64,000 bases of DNA from Crocinitomicaceae bacterium. Its GTDB lineage: Bacteria > Bacteroidota > Bacteroidia > Flavobacteriales_D > Crocinitomicaceae. The notes under the pieces are model-generated. The model searched no databases. It was not told where the DNA came from and worked only from the letters and a program-made list of their open reading frames with translations. The translations under genes and the position numbers were made by a program. The stretch is taken from the NCBI GenBank assembly GCA_030830895.1, contig JAURMC010000014.1, forward strand, positions 124,001 through 188,000, read 5' to 3'. Positions within the stretch are counted from its first letter, which is position 1; each line of letters starts with the position of its first letter. Of the stretch, positions 9,460 to 20,649 are shown one piece after another.

Positions 9460-9463
9460 ATGT

Positions 9464-10090
9464 ATGAAATGTTTTGTTTTCCTCTTAGGCATCTTTTTTT
9501 CGGTTAGTTTTTTCGCACAAAAAAAACAAAAACCTTTTTCTGGAGAATTATTATTCAAAGCCCAACGCGTAATCCCCACGGACTCTACTCAAGAACATAT
9601 GCTTATTTATGCGAAAGATAGCTTACTGAAGGTTATTAACTTTTCATCCCAGATGGGGAAACAAGAGTTGATTAAACACCTAAGTAAAGAAAAATCATAC
9701 CTGCTTCTCGAAACCACCAAAGGCAAGTATGCAATCCGAACGAACTATTCCAAATACCAAGACACAACCCTATCCTATTCCTTTAAAAAGAAACTGGGAT
9801 CCAAACGCATCGCCGGAATGAAAGCTAAAAAACTAAGCGTTACCTTCACGGATATAGACAAAAAATTCTCCTTTTACTACCTAAAAAATATTCCTGCAAA
9901 CTACGGAAGTGCCTACACAAATTTTCCTGGATTAGTTGTTGAATATTACATTCCAACCGACGAGGGCATGTATCAATACACCTTGACCGAATTCAAACGA
10001 ATAGATCCTCCATTAACGCTTTTCATGGTCCCCACGGATTATAAACGGGTAAGCATCGAAGAATTCATGGAAGAAATGTCAAAGCCCTAG
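9464..10090 (+). CDS. Secreted protein of the GLPGLI-like type, function unknown
   Basis: 208 residues with a clear signal peptide (MKCFVFLLGIFFSVSFFAQ) and no later membrane span, so it is probably periplasmic or surface exposed. The body is rich in beta-prone segments. It carries NFPGLVVEYY, which resembles the GLPGLI signature of a family of exported Bacteroidota proteins of unknown role; the match is imperfect and the assignment tentative. It stands alone between the tRNA and ftsK, with its own -7 element four bases before the ATG. Confidence 0.7.
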   Translation: MKCFVFLLGIFFSVSFFAQKKQKPFSGELLFKAQRVIPTDSTQEHMLIYAKDSLLKVINFSSQMGKQELIKHLSKEKSYLLLETTKGKYAIRTNYSKYQDTTLSYSFKKKLGSKRIAGMKAKKLSVTFTDIDKKFSFYYLKNIPANYGSAYTNFPGLVVEYYIPTDEGMYQYTLTEFKRIDPPLTLFMVPTDYKRVSIEEFMEEMSKP

Positions 10091-10153
10091 GTAGTTAACA
10101 CCTTGCTGTGTAAAGAATTCACTTTTATCCTGATTACATCGTAACCCTTTTCT

Positions 10154-10161
10154 TACTTTCG
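10154..10161 (+). promoter_or_regulatory. Probable -7 element TACTTTCG for ftsK
   Basis: Differs from TAnnTTTG at one base and lies 13 bases before the ftsK ATG. The same TTCG variant occurs before the tRNA (9024) and the FKBP gene (15217). Confidence 0.45.
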
Positions 10162-10174
10162 TATTTTACCCAAA

Positions 10175-12709
10175 ATGCGAGATAACGAATATATTCCATA
10201 CGAAGAAGAGGAAACGCAATACGACAACTCTAAGCCCGCGCAAAAAAAAGAGAAAACCACCGCTTCAAAACCAAGGAAAGAGGCTAAACAAAAATCAGAT
10301 AAACCCAAAGGTTTTGTTGGTTCCAAACGCTTAATTAATTCACTTGGAGCGCTTTTGACAATATCCAGCATTTTCCTTTTTTTTGCTTGTATTTCTTACT
10401 TTTTAACATGGAAAGCTGATCAAGATTCTATTTTAGGCTACGGTTTTGGTGAGTATATCTTTAATAATAGTGTTCATGCTCCTGACAATTGGCTCGGTAA
10501 ATTTGGTGCTTGGTGCAGCCATGTTCTAATCTACAATAGCTTTGGAATACCATCTATTGGTGTTAGTTTAATTGGGTTTTTACTTGGCGTTCGACTACTA
10601 TTTAAAGTGGAATTACTGCCGATATTACGCACTTCATTGATCACCTTGAGCTTCATGGTTTGGGGTTCACTTTTTCTAGGATATTTTCATGATTTCATCA
10701 ATTTTGGTGGCGGTACATTTGGCTATTTTATTAACGAATGGCTATTCCTTACTATAGGTGGGATTCCAACCTTCATTCTTCATTTAGTGTTGCTATATGT
10801 CACGGTCACTTTACTATTTAACCCGAATTATAGTTCATTGTTGGCACGCATTAAGCCTACGAACATAACCGGCGATTACTTTGACATCAACGAAGAAAAA
10901 GATTCTTCAAGTGACAAACCATATAATACTATGGAGGTTGTTAATCCTATAAAAGAAAATGAAATAACAGAAGATCTCGTTTCTAAACCCGTTCATTTTG
11001 ACGATTCTGAACCAGATCAGGAAGAATTAATTGATGACTCGGAGTTGGAAATTACCTACATAGATAAATCTAACCAGGATTCAACTTCAGAAGTTGAATT
11101 AGAAATTAATGTACAACCTGAATCGGTAGAGAATCCTGAAAAACCAATTGATTCTAATGGTGATACAACAGCTGAAGATTTGGTCAGTGAATTTGGCTTA
11201 TATGATCCGAAAATGGATCTAGAATCCTATGTACTCCCAACCATTGAATTATTAAAAGAATATGGAGGAAATGGAGGGGCATCAGTTACAAAGGAAGAGC
11301 TAGAAAGCAATAAAGACCGAATTGTAGAAACGCTTTCCCATTATAAAATCGACATTGCAAAAATTAAAGCAACGGTTGGACCTACTGTAACTTTATATGA
11401 GATCATCCCAGCTCCAGGTGTACGTATTGCAAAAATTAAAAACCTTGAGGACGACATAGCGTTAAGTCTTTCCGCTTTAGGTATCCGGATTATTGCGCCA
11501 ATTCCAGGTAAAGGGACCATCGGAATTGAAGTTCCAAATTCCAAACCAGAAATGGTGAGTATGCGCTCCCTTATCGCATCTGAAAAATTCCAAAGTTTTG
11601 ATGGGGAATTACCAATCGTGATGGGCAAAACCATTACTAATGAGACCTATGTTTTCGATCTCACCAAGATGCCACACTTACTTGTAGCAGGAGCAACAGG
11701 TCAGGGAAAGTCTGTAGGATTAAATGCAATTTTAGTTTCACTACTTTATAAGAAACATCCTGCTCAAGTAAAATTTGTACTTGTAGATCCTAAAAAGGTT
11801 GAACTTACCTTGTATAATAAGATTGAACGGCACTTCCTTGCTAAACTCCCCGGAGAGGAAGATGCCATAATAGTAGATACCTCTAAGGTAGTGAACACCT
11901 TAAATTCTCTCTGTATTGAAATGGATGACCGTTATGAGCTGCTTAAAAACGCTGGAGTTCGAACCATCAAGGAATACAATGCGAAATTTATTGGAAGAAA
12001 GTTAAATCCTGAAAAAGGGCATAGATATCTTCCCTATATTGTGGTGCTTATTGATGAGTTTGCCGACCTTATTATGACTGCTGGAAAAGAAGTGGAGCAT
12101 CCGATTGCTCGTATTGCACAATTGGCTCGTGCTATTGGAATTCACCTTATTGTAGCCACTCAGCGACCATCAGTAAACGTAATTACCGGAATGATAAAGG
12201 CAAACTTCCCCGCTCGAATTGCCTTTAGGGTATTGTCAAAAATCGATTCTAGAACTATTCTAGATGGCTCTGGAGCAGATCAATTAATTGGACGTGGAGA
12301 TATGTTAATCTCTACTGGCTCAGACATGATTCGTTTGCAATGCGGGTTCGTTGATACCCCAGAAGTGGAAGAAATTTGTGAATTCGTCGGAGATCAGCGA
12401 GCCTATCCAAGCGCCTTCTTACTTCCTGAATATGTTCCAGAAGGTAGTGACGGAACAGGGGACGTGGACATGGATGAAATCGACCCAATGTTTGTGGATT
12501 CAGCTAGAATTGTCGTGATGAGTCAACAGGGCTCCGCATCACTTCTTCAGCGCAAATTAAAATTGGGGTACAACCGTGCGGGACGCATCGTTGATCAATT
12601 AGAGGCTATGGGTATAATTGGTTCGTTTCAAGGAAGTAAGCCTCGTGAAGTTTTATTCGGAGACATTGAATCATTAGATGAATTCTTAAAGGTTAAAGGC
12701 GTGCTTTAA
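10175..12709 (+). CDS. ftsK: DNA translocase FtsK/SpoIIIE family
   Basis: 844 residues. The N-terminal part has a short charged cytoplasmic tail, then about four membrane spans (roughly 45-220). A variable acidic linker follows (about 225-345), then the RecA-like motor with Walker A G506-ATGQGKS-513 and a Walker B-like VVLIDEFADL. The last 65 residues form the winged-helix gamma domain that reads oriented KOPS-type sequences. It pumps DNA through the closing septum and helps resolve chromosome dimers. The linker is short compared with E. coli FtsK (1329 aa), as usual in this phylum. Confidence 0.96.
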   Translation: MRDNEYIPYEEEETQYDNSKPAQKKEKTTASKPRKEAKQKSDKPKGFVGSKRLINSLGALLTISSIFLFFACISYFLTWKADQDSILGYGFGEYIFNNSVHAPDNWLGKFGAWCSHVLIYNSFGIPSIGVSLIGFLLGVRLLFKVELLPILRTSLITLSFMVWGSLFLGYFHDFINFGGGTFGYFINEWLFLTIGGIPTFILHLVLLYVTVTLLFNPNYSSLLARIKPTNITGDYFDINEEKDSSSDKPYNTMEVVNPIKENEITEDLVSKPVHFDDSEPDQEELIDDSELEITYIDKSNQDSTSEVELEINVQPESVENPEKPIDSNGDTTAEDLVSEFGLYDPKMDLESYVLPTIELLKEYGGNGGASVTKEELESNKDRIVETLSHYKIDIAKIKATVGPTVTLYEIIPAPGVRIAKIKNLEDDIALSLSALGIRIIAPIPGKGTIGIEVPNSKPEMVSMRSLIASEKFQSFDGELPIVMGKTITNETYVFDLTKMPHLLVAGATGQGKSVGLNAILVSLLYKKHPAQVKFVLVDPKKVELTLYNKIERHFLAKLPGEEDAIIVDTSKVVNTLNSLCIEMDDRYELLKNAGVRTIKEYNAKFIGRKLNPEKGHRYLPYIVVLIDEFADLIMTAGKEVEHPIARIAQLARAIGIHLIVATQRPSVNVITGMIKANFPARIAFRVLSKIDSRTILDGSGADQLIGRGDMLISTGSDMIRLQCGFVDTPEVEEICEFVGDQRAYPSAFLLPEYVPEGSDGTGDVDMDEIDPMFVDSARIVVMSQQGSASLLQRKLKLGYNRAGRIVDQLEAMGIIGSFQGSKPREVLFGDIESLDEFLKVKGVL

Positions 12710-12750
12710 TTTTCAAATGCGTTTTTGTAGTTTTACCTGAATCTTTTGAT

Positions 12751-15186
12751 ATGAAGCATTTCCTTTTTGGCATTTTTCTGCTGATCTCATCACTGCTCTT
12801 TGCGCAACTTTCAAGCATTCCATCACCATTAAACAAATTTTACCATTCTGGAAAAGATTTTTCAAGATATCACGAAGTAATTCAGTTTTTTGAAACACTC
12901 CAACAGCGTTTTCCGTCGCAGATTATCCTTGAACCCTATGGATATACGAACGAAGGTCGCCCGTTAATGTTGGTGTTTATTAGCTCTGAAGAAAATATTA
13001 AATCCATAGAAACAATTCAATTAAATCACTTAAATAACGATCCTTCTGAGCACGTATCAATTGCATGGCTTAGTTACAATGTACATGGTAATGAAAGTTG
13101 TGGTACCGAAGCCGCCATGGAAACAGCATACAGGTTCGTGACTTCTGAGGCAGATTTATTAAAAAATACTTTGATAATCCTTGACCCATGTCTGAATCCT
13201 GACGGTAGGGAGCGCTACGTAAATTACTTCAAACAATTCCAAAACCACACTGAGCAAGTGCACATGCAAAGCGCTGAACACCACGAAATTTGGCCTACTG
13301 GACGACCAAATCATTATCTATTCGACCTTAACCGAGATTGGGTATGGTTAACGCAGGTAGAATCGCAACAGCGTTTGAAGGCCTATAACCGATGGTTACC
13401 CCATGTACATGTGGACTTTCATGAACAAGGCATGAACGAACCATATTATTTTCCGCCCGCTGCTGAACCATACCATGAAGTAATTACAAATTGGCAACGA
13501 GACTTTCAAATACAAATTGGTAAAAATCACGCCTCGTACTTTGATCAGAAGAAATGGCTTTATTTTTCAAAAGAAACCTTCGACTTACTTTACCCTTCCT
13601 ATGGGGATACATATCCTATGTTCAATGGAGCCATTGGAATGACTTATGAACAGGGGGGGTCCGGAAGAGCAGGACTCGGAGTAATCACTGCCGTTGGAGA
13701 TACCCTAACCTTAGCAGAACGCATTGAACATCACACAATAACTGGAATTTCAACAATAGAAACCGTTAATAATTATCATTCAAAGTTAATTTCTGAATTT
13801 CAAAAATTCCAATTAAAATCTAGCCATAAAAACCCCAATACCTATGTGCTTTATGGTGGGTCCCCAAACATAAATTCACTCACTCAACTCCTAGACCAAC
13901 ATCAAATAATATACAATAAGGTTCTTCAAGATGAATCTACGGAAGTTAAAGGATACGATTATTTTACAAATCAAATTAAGAGCATTAAACTGAATAAAAA
14001 CGACGTGCTGATATGTACGAATCAATCAAAAGAAAGACTTATTAATGTTTTATTCGAACAGAAAACTGCGCTAAGCGACTCACTCACCTATGACATCACG
14101 GCATGGTCTTTACCCTATGCCTACGGCATTCAATGTCTTAAAATTAATCGGGAGGTATTTGTAAATCAACATTCCTCTACAGATCAACAAACACAATTTA
14201 GCTTAAATGAGGAGCCATATGCGATCGCCATTCCTTGGAAAAACCTTAAAACTGCAAGCGCATTGAATGAATTATTAAACGCAGGGATAAGGGTTTCAAT
14301 GACCGAAAAAGAATTTACAAATTCTAATGGTCAATTTGAATCAGGAACATTGCTAGTTTTAAAATCTGAAAATCCTGAAAAATCCCTTGCAACACTTGTT
14401 CCTTCAATCATAAATAATTATAATCAAAGTGCCACGGCATTATTTTCAGGATGGTCAGAAATTGGAATTGACTTAGGTTCTTCTAGCATTAAAAACATCT
14501 CAAAACCAAGGATTGGAATCTTGTTCAATGAGCAATCCTCGTCATTATCTGTTGGTGAAATTTGGTATTTTTTAGATCAAGATTTAGGCGTTGAACACCA
14601 ATTGCTTCGTAATCTGGACATCGATGCCGTTACGCTAAGTCAACTTGATGTGTTATTCATTCCCGAAGGATTTCGCACTGAAAATAACAGCACAATTAAA
14701 CAATGGATTAGCAACGGTGGAATATGTATTGTTATGGGAACTGGCGCTTCAAATTTCATGGAAGCTGACTTTGGGATGAAAGTAGCAGAAGAATCCATAC
14801 CGGTGTTCTCTTCAGAATTAGGTAATTATGGTAACCTCGAACGTTCAAGCATCAGTGAAAGTATCATTGGAGCAATTTTTCAATGTACAACAGATTCTAC
14901 TCACCCAATTTCCTTTGGATACAAAAACACCTATTTCACATTGCGTCTATCTGCCGAGGTATACCCATTTGAAGGGGAAATAATTCAAAAAATAATAAAT
15001 AAAGATGCATGGATAACTGGCTTTGCAGGCTACAAAGTAAAAAACAAACAAGCTGGTGCAACGACGGTTGGATCAAAGTCAATCGGAAATGGAAAAATAG
15101 TTTACTTTTTTGATAACCCTTTATTCCGAGGATTTTGGGAGAATGGTAAATTACAAGTAGCAAATGCCATCTACTTTTTACGATAA
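12751..15186 (+). CDS. Secreted M14-family zinc carboxypeptidase with extra C-terminal domain
   Basis: 811 residues with a signal peptide ending near LLFAQ. The M14 fold is shown by the zinc-binding HGNE in YNVHGNESCGTE, DLNRDW, and the third zinc ligand in VDFHEQG. The expected catalytic glutamate may be in MTYEQGG near residue 300. The C-terminal half (about 560-811), beginning KPRIGILFNEQ, resembles the flavodoxin-like class I amidotransferase fold that follows M14 domains in some exported Bacteroidota proteins; it is probably not catalytic here. It likely trims peptides in the periplasm or outside the cell. No T9SS sorting domain is visible. Confidence 0.87.
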   Translation: MKHFLFGIFLLISSLLFAQLSSIPSPLNKFYHSGKDFSRYHEVIQFFETLQQRFPSQIILEPYGYTNEGRPLMLVFISSEENIKSIETIQLNHLNNDPSEHVSIAWLSYNVHGNESCGTEAAMETAYRFVTSEADLLKNTLIILDPCLNPDGRERYVNYFKQFQNHTEQVHMQSAEHHEIWPTGRPNHYLFDLNRDWVWLTQVESQQRLKAYNRWLPHVHVDFHEQGMNEPYYFPPAAEPYHEVITNWQRDFQIQIGKNHASYFDQKKWLYFSKETFDLLYPSYGDTYPMFNGAIGMTYEQGGSGRAGLGVITAVGDTLTLAERIEHHTITGISTIETVNNYHSKLISEFQKFQLKSSHKNPNTYVLYGGSPNINSLTQLLDQHQIIYNKVLQDESTEVKGYDYFTNQIKSIKLNKNDVLICTNQSKERLINVLFEQKTALSDSLTYDITAWSLPYAYGIQCLKINREVFVNQHSSTDQQTQFSLNEEPYAIAIPWKNLKTASALNELLNAGIRVSMTEKEFTNSNGQFESGTLLVLKSENPEKSLATLVPSIINNYNQSATALFSGWSEIGIDLGSSSIKNISKPRIGILFNEQSSSLSVGEIWYFLDQDLGVEHQLLRNLDIDAVTLSQLDVLFIPEGFRTENNSTIKQWISNGGICIVMGTGASNFMEADFGMKVAEESIPVFSSELGNYGNLERSSISESIIGAIFQCTTDSTHPISFGYKNTYFTLRLSAEVYPFEGEIIQKIINKDAWITGFAGYKVKNKQAGATTVGSKSIGNGKIVYFFDNPLFRGFWENGKLQVANAIYFLR

Positions 15187-15216
15187 GATTAACCCCTTCT
15201 TGAAGATTTAATTGCT

Positions 15217-15224
15217 TATCTTCG
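15217..15224 (+). promoter_or_regulatory. Probable -7 element TATCTTCG
   Basis: One mismatch to TAnnTTTG, 18 bases before the ATG of the FKBP lipoprotein gene. It would drive the FKBP, lipoprotein and priA genes, which follow with almost no gaps. Confidence 0.5.
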
Positions 15225-15242
15225 CAGATTAAGAATTACAAT

Positions 15243-16163
15243 ATGAAATACGCCCTATACTCATCCCTCTTTGTGTTGATTTTATCTGCCTGCAATAACC
15301 AGGAAAAACCATATTCAGTCGCTTTAAAAAACCACAAGGATAGCCTTTCATATATCATTGGGGCCATTAATGCAAAAACCATTGTGGATTCCAGGACAGA
15401 GGCCTTTAATAAATTAGATAAGGATCTTGTTTTAAAAGGATTCAAGCAAAACTTAAATGGAACACCAGCTCAAGAATGTTTAAACACTTTACAATTACTA
15501 TTCGGGCCGACATACCAAGATTTTAATCCTACATATGTCAAAGAAGGTTCTCTCTGCATGGGTAAAATGACAGGCTACGCATTCTATTACGACATTCGTA
15601 AAATTGGCGCCCTTGATAAAATCAATTTTTCAATGGTAAAAAAAGGATTTGAAGATGGATTGTTAAAACGAGACACCATGTTTTTAAAAGACAATACCAT
15701 GCGTTTTATGATGACAGATTTTATTACAAATATGAATGTAATTAACGGAAATAAGATGATGGCAAAAGCAAAAAAAATACAGGGAATTGCCATTCTTGAG
15801 GGAGGGATACTTATGGAAACCATACAGCAAGGGACTGGCCGTCAACCTTCGGCTACGGATGACGTAAAAGTTCATTACATTTTAACTTCGGCCTTAGGAG
15901 ATACCATTCAAAGCTCTTACCAAGGTGATAGGAAAGGAAATGTCGAACCTATTCCTTTAGCATTGAATGGAGGGGTTATTCCAGGTTGGTCGATTGCGAT
16001 TCCTAACATGAAAGTTGGTGGTAAATACCGGATTTTTATTCCTTGGAATTTAGCATACGGTGAACAACAAAATAAAGAATCACTTTGCTTTTTTATAGAA
16101 TTAATTGCTGCTGGTGCACAAGGAAGCTTTACGTCAAATGCACAAAATCTTCATAGACAATGA
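15243..16163 (+). CDS. FKBP-type peptidyl-prolyl isomerase lipoprotein
   Basis: 306 residues with a lipoprotein signal (LFVLILSAC, lipid-bearing Cys near residue 16). Two FKBP N-terminal-like helical segments (about 30-165) are followed by one FKBP isomerase domain (about 185-290). The latter has GVIPGWSIAIPNMKVGGK and IPWNLAYGEQ, which form the active-site wall. It should speed proline isomerisation while envelope proteins fold. The usual tyrosine near the start of the domain is replaced (VHYILTS), so catalytic strength is uncertain. The 3' end overlaps the next lipoprotein gene by 4 bp. Confidence 0.88.
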   Translation: MKYALYSSLFVLILSACNNQEKPYSVALKNHKDSLSYIIGAINAKTIVDSRTEAFNKLDKDLVLKGFKQNLNGTPAQECLNTLQLLFGPTYQDFNPTYVKEGSLCMGKMTGYAFYYDIRKIGALDKINFSMVKKGFEDGLLKRDTMFLKDNTMRFMMTDFITNMNVINGNKMMAKAKKIQGIAILEGGILMETIQQGTGRQPSATDDVKVHYILTSALGDTIQSSYQGDRKGNVEPIPLALNGGVIPGWSIAIPNMKVGGKYRIFIPWNLAYGEQQNKESLCFFIELIAAGAQGSFTSNAQNLHRQ

Positions 16164-17296
16164 AAAATATATGGGTAGGGTTTTGTATAATTCTTGGATT
16201 TTCTTCATGTAACGATAAAATTGATCTGATTGGAGATTATAAAGAGACGGCTGTTGTTTACGGCTTGTTAGATCATGCCGACAGCCTTCATTTTATTAAA
16301 ATTACGCGTGCATATATCGGTCCGGGGAGTGCCATCGATCTTGCCCAAATTTCTGATTCAAGCTATTTCAACCAAGTAAATGCCAAGGTTATAGAATATG
16401 TAGGTGACATACCTACACGCACTTGGGTACTCAAAGACACGATCGTTTATAATAAAGATATCAACGGTGCATTTTATGCCCCAGAACAAAAAGTATATTA
16501 TTTCAAGACTTTGCCATCTGGGACCAATGAGGTACAACAAGGCCCACCTGGTGCCTTGACCTCATCACTGAATAAGGATGCTACGTACAAGCTTGAAATC
16601 GATATTGACAACGGAAAATTTAAAGTGTTAGGTGAAACAGATCTGGTACATGGGTTAACTTCACCTTCAAACTCACAAAATTTTACTTTTAAATTCGCTA
16701 ATAATCCAGGTTCTTATATCAGTGGAGGTGTTGCTGCTGTTAATACCTTTGGGAATGCCTATGTTGTTAACACATCGCTTAAAGTTTTTTATAATGAATA
16801 CATTGGGGCCAATAAAACCGTTTCGTCATTCGATTGGACACTGGGTGAATCTAGCATTTCACCCGGGGAGTCACGCACTTTCACGGCGTATGGAGAAACC
16901 TTCTATACCTTAATGAAAAATAGTGTTAATTCAGACCCGGCAATTACTCGAAGAACCTTTGAGGGTATTGAATTCACAATTACCGGCGGCCATGAAGAGT
17001 TATATAATTACATGGTAGTTAATGCCCCAAGTTCTTCACTTTCACAAAGCAAACCGACCTATACAAACCTAAGCGTTACTAATGGCAAGGGGGTTGTAGG
17101 AATATTCTCCTCACGCCAGACCTTAAAGTTTTATCGTCCTTTTTACACGAATGCCGCTCAAGCTTACATTAGGGCCATTGATAAAAAATCTACGCGGGAA
17201 TTATGCCAAGGTCCGATTACAGGGTTATTAATTTTTTGTTCTAACCATCCCGGTGACAACGTTGTTGGATCAGAAGAATCTTATGCATGTCAGTAG
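16160..17296 (+). CDS. Lipoprotein of unknown function (possibly DUF4249-like)
   Basis: 378 residues with a lipoprotein signal (IILGFSSC). After the lipid anchor the protein is beta-rich, with VVYGLLDHADSLHFIKITRAY near the N-terminus. This arrangement resembles DUF4249-type surface lipoproteins, which open with an immunoglobulin-like strand pattern, but the match is by feel only. It overlaps the FKBP lipoprotein gene by 4 bp and is followed by priA after 9 bases. It is therefore co-expressed with a folding factor and probably sits on the outer membrane. Confidence 0.62.
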   Translation: MKNIWVGFCIILGFSSCNDKIDLIGDYKETAVVYGLLDHADSLHFIKITRAYIGPGSAIDLAQISDSSYFNQVNAKVIEYVGDIPTRTWVLKDTIVYNKDINGAFYAPEQKVYYFKTLPSGTNEVQQGPPGALTSSLNKDATYKLEIDIDNGKFKVLGETDLVHGLTSPSNSQNFTFKFANNPGSYISGGVAAVNTFGNAYVVNTSLKVFYNEYIGANKTVSSFDWTLGESSISPGESRTFTAYGETFYTLMKNSVNSDPAITRRTFEGIEFTITGGHEELYNYMVVNAPSSSLSQSKPTYTNLSVTNGKGVVGIFSSRQTLKFYRPFYTNAAQAYIRAIDKKSTRELCQGPITGLLIFCSNHPGDNVVGSEESYACQ

Positions 17297-17305
17297 TACA
17301 AACCC

Positions 17306-19783
17306 ATGGATGAGCGTAAAACCTTATTCGTAGATGTAATTCTACCAGTCCCTATCCGGAATCTATTCACCTATAGAGTACCATTTGAACTTAATGATGG
17401 TATTTCTATAGGACAGCGTGTGATAGTTCCTTTTGGAAAAAACAAACGCATTACGGGAATTATTTCGGTTATACATGAAAAAGCCCCTAGTGCCTATCAA
17501 GCAAAATATCTTGAATTTATCTTGGATGATAAACCGATTTTATCGGCGCATCAAATACATTTTTGGAATTGGATTGCTGCCTATTATTTAGCTCCAATTG
17601 GAGATGTTATGGCTGCTGCCCTTCCTTCAAATTTTAAATTAGCCAGTGAAACAAAGGTTGCACTACATCCGGATTATGATGGAATAGATACAACGGACGA
17701 ACAAGAAAAAATAGTTCTTGAAACCTTATCGCACCGCCAACAAGTTGATTTAAAAGAACTTTCTGAGATTCTTAAAGTTAAAAACATTCAAATTATTATA
17801 AAACGCCTGATTGAAAGACGTTGTGTAATGACTCAAGAAGAAATCAACCAACGGTATACACCAAAAACTAAAACTTTTATTCAAATTAACCCAAATTACA
17901 CCGAATTGGATATAAGTAATATCCTTGACGAACTTAATGCACGAACGAATTCTAAGGGACAACTACATGCATTACTGCGCATAATTCAATTGCTACCATC
18001 CCATGGAATCGACCAAAAATTTCTAGACAAAAAATTGCTACTTAGCCCCGAAATTAGTTCTAGCTCCTTATCCGCGCTGATTAAGAAAGGAATAATAATC
18101 CAGGAAAAGCTTCGCGTTGACCGCGTTGGTTCTACCATTGATGGCAATTCAACGTTTCCGGTATTGAGTCAAGACCAATTAACCGCACTTCACACAATTG
18201 AAGAAACTTGGAAAGAAAAAGACATTACCCTGCTTCATGGAGTTACGGGTTCAGGAAAAACAGAAATATATATTCATTTAATTCAATCGTTTTTAGACCT
18301 AGGAAAACAAGTATTACTGCTGATTCCTGAGATTGCCCTAACAACCCAGCTAATTCATCGATTGGAAAAGTATTTTGGAAAGCAACTAGGTGTTTATCAT
18401 TCCAAATTCAACCAAAATGAACGTGTTGAAATTTGGAATAAAGTCCATGCGAATCACCCTGATGAATTCCGAGTAATTATTGGGGCCCGGTCTTCAGTGT
18501 TTTTGCCGTTTCAAGACCTTGGTTTGGTAATTGTTGATGAGGAACACGAAAGTTCTTATAAACAGCACGATCCCTCACCACGCTACAATGGTCGGGATAC
18601 GAGTATATATTTAGCAAGCTTGTTTAATGCAAAGGTTCTCTTAGGAACTGCCACTCCATCAATAGAATCGTATCAAAATTCGTTGGATAAAAAATACGGA
18701 TACGTACAATTAGATGCTCGTTATGGAGACATCAATATGCCAGAAATACTAATTGCAAATACTCGTAAGGAAATTGCAAGTAAAACAATGAGTTCGCATT
18801 TCTCAAGTTTATTGATCGAACAAATGTCACTGGCCCTTGCCAACAAAGAACAAGTGATACTTTTTCAAAACCGACGAGGATATACCCCATATTGGTCTTG
18901 TGAAATCTGTGGATGGATTCCGAAGTGTAATGCATGTGATGTCTCCCTTACCTATCATAAGCATGTAAACTTATTAAAGTGTCATTATTGTGGATACACA
19001 TGTCCCCCAATGGGCAGTTGTGGTGCCTGTGGAAGTCACAAACTTAAAATGCAAGGATTTGGGACAGAAAAAATAGAAGATGAATTAGCAATGGTATTTC
19101 CTGAGGCAAAAATTGCAAGAATGGATTTAGACACTACCCGCTCAAAAAATGCATATGCCGATTTGATTACACGCTTTGAGGGGCGTGAAATTGACGTATT
19201 GATTGGTACACAAATGCTTTCCAAGGGGTTAGATTTTGACCATGTCAGTTTAGTAGGAATCCTGGATGCAGATCATTTATTAAACCGCCCAGATTTTAGG
19301 GCATACGAGCGCGGATTTCAATTAATGACTCAAGTGGCGGGCAGAGCTGGAAGAAAAAATAAACGAGGTAAGGTCGTAATTCAAACGAAACAACCCGACC
19401 ATTGGGTGTTACAAAGAGTAACATCCCATGCTACCATTGATTTTATTAAAAATGAATTGATTGAGCGAAAGAATTTCAACTATCCACCATTCACCAAACT
19501 AATGGTAATCACTTTAAAACATAGCGACGAACGGCTACTAAATAGGGCATCTAATGACTTAGCAATGCATTTAAAAAGTACCTTAAAAGAACGGGTCCTT
19601 GGTCCAGAATTTCCAATTGTTAAACGCATACAAAACCAATTTCAAAAAGAAATTAAACTCAAGTATGAAAAGACGCTTTCTGATAAAAAAATAAAGGAGC
19701 ACATCTTGGCACTCCTTAATCAATTTTACGAAATGGTTCCTTACAAAACCATCAAAGTAAGCATAGATGTTGACGCATATTAA
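17306..19783 (+). CDS. priA: Primosomal protein N' (replication restart helicase)
   Basis: 825 residues. The N-terminal 3'-OH-binding domain starts [18 protein letters not shown]. The helicase core has Walker A in GVTGSGKTE (from G312) and the DEEH box in [13 protein letters not shown]. Between the helicase lobes is a cluster of paired cysteines ([13 protein letters not shown], then CHYCG and CGACG) binding two zinc ions. The protein reloads the replicative helicase at stalled forks. It is last in the FKBP-lipoprotein-priA series. Its stop shares the palindrome TTAA with the stop of the convergent sigma factor gene. Confidence 0.96.
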   Translation: MDERKTLFVDVILPVPIRNLFTYRVPFELNDGISIGQRVIVPFGKNKRITGIISVIHEKAPSAYQAKYLEFILDDKPILSAHQIHFWNWIAAYYLAPIGDVMAAALPSNFKLASETKVALHPDYDGIDTTDEQEKIVLETLSHRQQVDLKELSEILKVKNIQIIIKRLIERRCVMTQEEINQRYTPKTKTFIQINPNYTELDISNILDELNARTNSKGQLHALLRIIQLLPSHGIDQKFLDKKLLLSPEISSSSLSALIKKGIIIQEKLRVDRVGSTIDGNSTFPVLSQDQLTALHTIEETWKEKDITLLHGVTGSGKTEIYIHLIQSFLDLGKQVLLLIPEIALTTQLIHRLEKYFGKQLGVYHSKFNQNERVEIWNKVHANHPDEFRVIIGARSSVFLPFQDLGLVIVDEEHESSYKQHDPSPRYNGRDTSIYLASLFNAKVLLGTATPSIESYQNSLDKKYGYVQLDARYGDINMPEILIANTRKEIASKTMSSHFSSLLIEQMSLALANKEQVILFQNRRGYTPYWSCEICGWIPKCNACDVSLTYHKHVNLLKCHYCGYTCPPMGSCGACGSHKLKMQGFGTEKIEDELAMVFPEAKIARMDLDTTRSKNAYADLITRFEGREIDVLIGTQMLSKGLDFDHVSLVGILDADHLLNRPDFRAYERGFQLMTQVAGRAGRKNKRGKVVIQTKQPDHWVLQRVTSHATIDFIKNELIERKNFNYPPFTKLMVITLKHSDERLLNRASNDLAMHLKSTLKERVLGPEFPIVKRIQNQFQKEIKLKYEKTLSDKKIKEHILALLNQFYEMVPYKTIKVSIDVDAY

Positions 19784-20649
19784 CCTAAATAGCTTTTAAG
19801 AATCTTGTTCTTCGAAGTATGTTTTAAACGTCTAATGGCTTTTTCCTTAATTTGTCTTACCCGTTCTCTGGTTAAATCAAACCGATCTCCAATTTCTTCT
19901 AATGACATCGGTGGGCGACCATCCAAGCCATAAAACATAGAGACTACTTCGCTTTCTCTTGGTGTTAAACTCAATAAGGATCTTTTAATATCACTTCTCA
20001 GGGATTCAATAGTTAGATTATTCTCAGGGCTCGGCATGCCCTCACCACTTAACACATCATACATGTTGGAGGAAGATTCGTCTCCTTCCACAAGTGGTGC
20101 ATCCATAGATACATGTCTTCCATTTTGCGCCAAAGATTGCTTAACCTCATCCGTACTGCAATCTAAAAACTCAGCCAACTCCTCTGCTGAAGGCGGTCGC
20201 TCGTATTTTTGCTCTAATTCAGAAAACGCGCGATTAATCTTATTGATGTTTCCGATTTTATTCAAAGGCAATCGAACTATTCGTGCTTGCTCCGCTAAAG
20301 CTTGAAGAATCGATTGTCGAATCCACCAAACCGCATACGAAATAAATTTAAACCCTCGTGTTTCATCAAAACGCTCTGCAGCTTTGATTAATCCTAAATT
20401 TCCCTCGTTAATTAAATCTGGTAGTGCTAACCCTTGGTTTTGATATTGTTTGGAAACGGAAACAACAAATCGAAGATTTGCCTTGGTCAAGCGTTCTAAC
20501 GCTGCTCGATCCCCTGCTCTAATTCTTCGTGCTAATTCAACTTCTTCATCCGCTGTAATCAAATCTACTCTTCCAATCTCTTGAAGGTACTTATCTAACG
20601 ATGCCGTTTCTCGATTGGTTACTTGTTTAGCAATTTTAAGCTGCCTCAT
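19780..20649 (-). CDS. rpoD: Primary RNA polymerase sigma factor (sigma-70 family)
   Basis: 289 residues with regions 1.2, 2, 3 and 4 but no region 1.1, the short form seen in Bacteroidota housekeeping sigma factors. Region 2 carries [20 protein letters not shown] and [13 protein letters not shown]; region 4 carries the helix-turn-helix [24 protein letters not shown] sigma factor of this class reads the -33/-7 (TAnnTTTG) promoters noted throughout this window. It is monocistronic with a 96-base upstream gap; I could not find a clean -7 box for the gene itself. Confidence 0.95.
   Translation of the reverse strand: MRQLKIAKQVTNRETASLDKYLQEIGRVDLITADEEVELARRIRAGDRAALERLTKANLRFVVSVSKQYQNQGLALPDLINEGNLGLIKAAERFDETRGFKFISYAVWWIRQSILQALAEQARIVRLPLNKIGNINKINRAFSELEQKYERPPSAEELAEFLDCSTDEVKQSLAQNGRHVSMDAPLVEGDESSSNMYDVLSGEGMPSPENNLTIESLRSDIKRSLLSLTPRESEVVSMFYGLDGRPPMSLEEIGDRFDLTRERVRQIKEKAIRRLKHTSKNKILKSYLG

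Noticed and set aside
10898-11210. Separate small genes in the acidic middle of ftsK
   Set aside because: The frame is open throughout and the region is the normal variable linker of FtsK.
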